7,966 nt of DNA from assembly GCA_029240815.1 (NCBI GenBank), contig JARDZO010000257.1, forward strand, positions 1-7,966, read 5' to 3'. A program made the translations under genes and the position numbers. Each line of letters opens with the position of its first letter. The stretch's first letter is position 1. Below, piece after piece: positions 7,024-7,966 of the stretch. The notes under the pieces are model-generated. The model worked only from the letters and a program-made list of their open reading frames with translations. It did not search any database and was not told where the DNA came from. Source of the DNA: Brevibacillus sp. GTDB taxonomy: Bacteria > Bacillota > Bacilli > Brevibacillales > Brevibacillaceae.

Positions 7024-7779
7024 ATGGAAATTGCAATGAAATCCCATGTGGGCCACGTCCGTTCCGTGAATGAGGACTACTATGCCTGTGAGGCAGATGT
7101 GAACGGACGCGCCCTCGCTGTTTTGGCTGACGGCATGGGCGGGCATGAGGCAGGAGAGATTGCCAGCCGCCTCGCTGTTGAGCGAATAGTAAAAGAACTG
7201 CGTCACATAGAGGGCGGGCTGGAAGGGGAGGACGTGCGCGAACAGCTGATGAATGCGGTCCTCCTCGCCAACAAGGAAGTGTACGAGTATGCCTTGGAAC
7301 ACCCGGAGTGCAGTGGAATGGGAACAACGACGATCGCTGCCTTGTTTGGGCCGAGTGCGGTCATGACGGCGCACATTGGGGATAGCCGTCTGTACAAATT
7401 CGGGTCTGATGGTCTGGTGATGAAGACAGAAGACCATTCCTTGGTGAACGAGCTGGTCAAAAGCGGGCAAATCACGCCCGAAGAAGCGGCCGTGCATCCG
7501 CATCGCAATGTCATCATGCGTTCATTGGGGACGGAGCCGGATGTACTCATCGACTTGGACCAGTTTGAATGGGAACCGGGTGATGTCGTTTTGATCTGTT
7601 CCGATGGGTTGAGTGATAAAGTTCCTCCTTCTGTTATGGAAGAGTGGTTACAGAAAAAGACATCTCTGCAGGAGAAGGTAGACGGCCTAGTGCAAGAGGC
7701 ATTGGCCGCTGGTGGGCAGGACAATATTACGTTAGTTGCTGTCCGTAACATGCCCGACTCCAGTGAGAAAGAGGGGTGA
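7024..7779 (+). CDS. prpC: PP2C-family Ser/Thr protein phosphatase (PrpC/Stp)
   Basis: This metal-dependent phosphatase removes phosphate from Ser/Thr in proteins, chiefly the targets of its partner kinase PrkC and the kinase itself. It is cytoplasmic: no signal peptide or membrane segment is visible. The 251-residue length is typical. PP2C motifs in order are RSVNED (13-18), LADGMGGHEAGE (metal ligands Asp36 and Gly37), GMGTTT (98-103), HIGDSR (117-122, Asp120), CSDGLSD (192-198, metal ligand Asp194) and GGQDN (230-234, metal ligand Asp233). The flap region with DHSLVNELVKSGQIT also fits bacterial PrpC/Stp proteins. It lies 4 bases after rlmN and 5 before prkC, so phosphatase and kinase are almost surely co-transcribed, as in B. 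subtilis. Confidence 0.97.
   Translation: MEIAMKSHVGHVRSVNEDYYACEADVNGRALAVLADGMGGHEAGEIASRLAVERIVKELRHIEGGLEGEDVREQLMNAVLLANKEVYEYALEHPECSGMGTTTIAALFGPSAVMTAHIGDSRLYKFGSDGLVMKTEDHSLVNELVKSGQITPEEAAVHPHRNVIMRSLGTEPDVLIDLDQFEWEPGDVVLICSDGLSDKVPPSVMEEWLQKKTSLQEKVDGLVQEALAAGGQDNITLVAVRNMPDSSEKEG
7771..7776 (+). promoter_or_regulatory. Ribosome-binding site of prkC
   Basis: GAGGGG lies in the last codons of prpC, 8 bases before ATG 7785. It supports the prkC start and coupling to prpC. Confidence 0.7.
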
Positions 7780-7784
7780 GAGAG

Positions 7785-7966
7785 ATGGAAGGTCAACGGC
7801 TTGGAGGGCGGTACCAACTGGAAGCCCGCGTCGGCGGGGGTGGTATGGCTATCGTATACAAGGCCAAGGATTTGATTTTAAATCGTCCGGTTGCGGTGAA
7901 AGTATTGCGTTCACAATTCGGAACGGACGAAGACTTCGTGAACCGGTTCAGACGGGAAGCGCAGGC
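7785..7966 (+). CDS. prkC: Ser/Thr protein kinase PrkC (PASTA-type), 3'-truncated
   Basis: Only the first 60 codons are in the window. They form the start of a eukaryote-like (Hanks) kinase N-lobe: RLGGRYQLEARV leads into the glycine-rich ATP loop VGGGGMAIVYKA (16-27), then VAVK with the ATP-binding Lys39, then the alpha-C helix segment FRREAQ with Glu58, the expected partner of Lys39. In PrkC family members this cytoplasmic kinase domain is followed by one membrane helix and extracellular PASTA repeats that sense peptidoglycan fragments. Those parts are beyond the window, so the PASTA assignment is inferred from the prpC neighbour and the close match of the N-lobe. The frame runs open to the last base. 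Confidence 0.92.
   Translation, partial: MEGQRLGGRYQLEARVGGGGMAIVYKAKDLILNRPVAVKVLRSQFGTDEDFVNRFRREAQ

Noticed and set aside
6345..7025. 226-codon minus-strand open frame covering most of rlmN
   Set aside because: Antisense shadow of rlmN with no recognisable motif; it stays within the real gene's bounds.
7203..7817. 204-codon minus-strand open frame across prpC and the prkC start
   Set aside because: Low-complexity Ser/Thr/Pro-rich translation typical of the reverse of a coding frame; prpC has every PP2C metal-binding motif.
1..7966. Mobile element, CRISPR array, toxin-antitoxin pair, defence system, riboswitch or novel biosynthetic cluster
   Set aside because: Every stretch over 200 bases is a recognisable core gene in the order typical of Bacillota. 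I see no inverted-repeat ends, repeat arrays, unknown ORFs or composition shift.

Overview
The window is a stretch of core chromosome from a member of the Bacillota. All genes are on the + strand and tightly packed. Gene order is coaBC (3' end), priA, def, fmt, rsmB, rlmN, prpC, prkC (5' end). This is the order known from Bacillus subtilis and its relatives. Slightly G+C-rich codon use and the protein sequences suggest Paenibacillaceae, most likely a Brevibacillus-type species. That genus call comes from recollection of family sequences, not from a search.

Region 1 (1-5752) looks like one transcription unit. The C-terminal CoaB half of CoaBC (coenzyme A synthesis) overlaps the priA start by four bases (ATGA). 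PriA is the replication-restart helicase. Then come peptide deformylase and methionyl-tRNA formyltransferase, the two enzymes of the N-formylmethionine cycle, followed by the 16S rRNA m5C methyltransferase RsmB. Gaps between these genes are 3 to 16 bases, and most ribosome-binding sites lie in the end of the preceding gene.

Region 2 (5753-5948) is the only real intergenic space. It holds an intrinsic terminator right after rsmB and a good sigma-A-type promoter (TTGAAG, 17 bp, TACAAT) before rlmN. The cluster is therefore probably split here into two transcription units.

Region 3 (5949-7966) holds rlmN, a radical-SAM methyltransferase for 23S rRNA A2503; prpC, a PP2C-type phosphatase; and the start of prkC, the partner Ser/Thr kinase. 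The kinase is cut by the window edge.

Nearly everything serves protein synthesis, its start-site chemistry, ribosome modification and its control by phosphorylation. I see no mobile element, CRISPR array, tRNA, rRNA, riboswitch, frameshift or foreign-looking gene. I found no undescribed system. The points of interest are modest and mostly concern the rsmB-rlmN gap.
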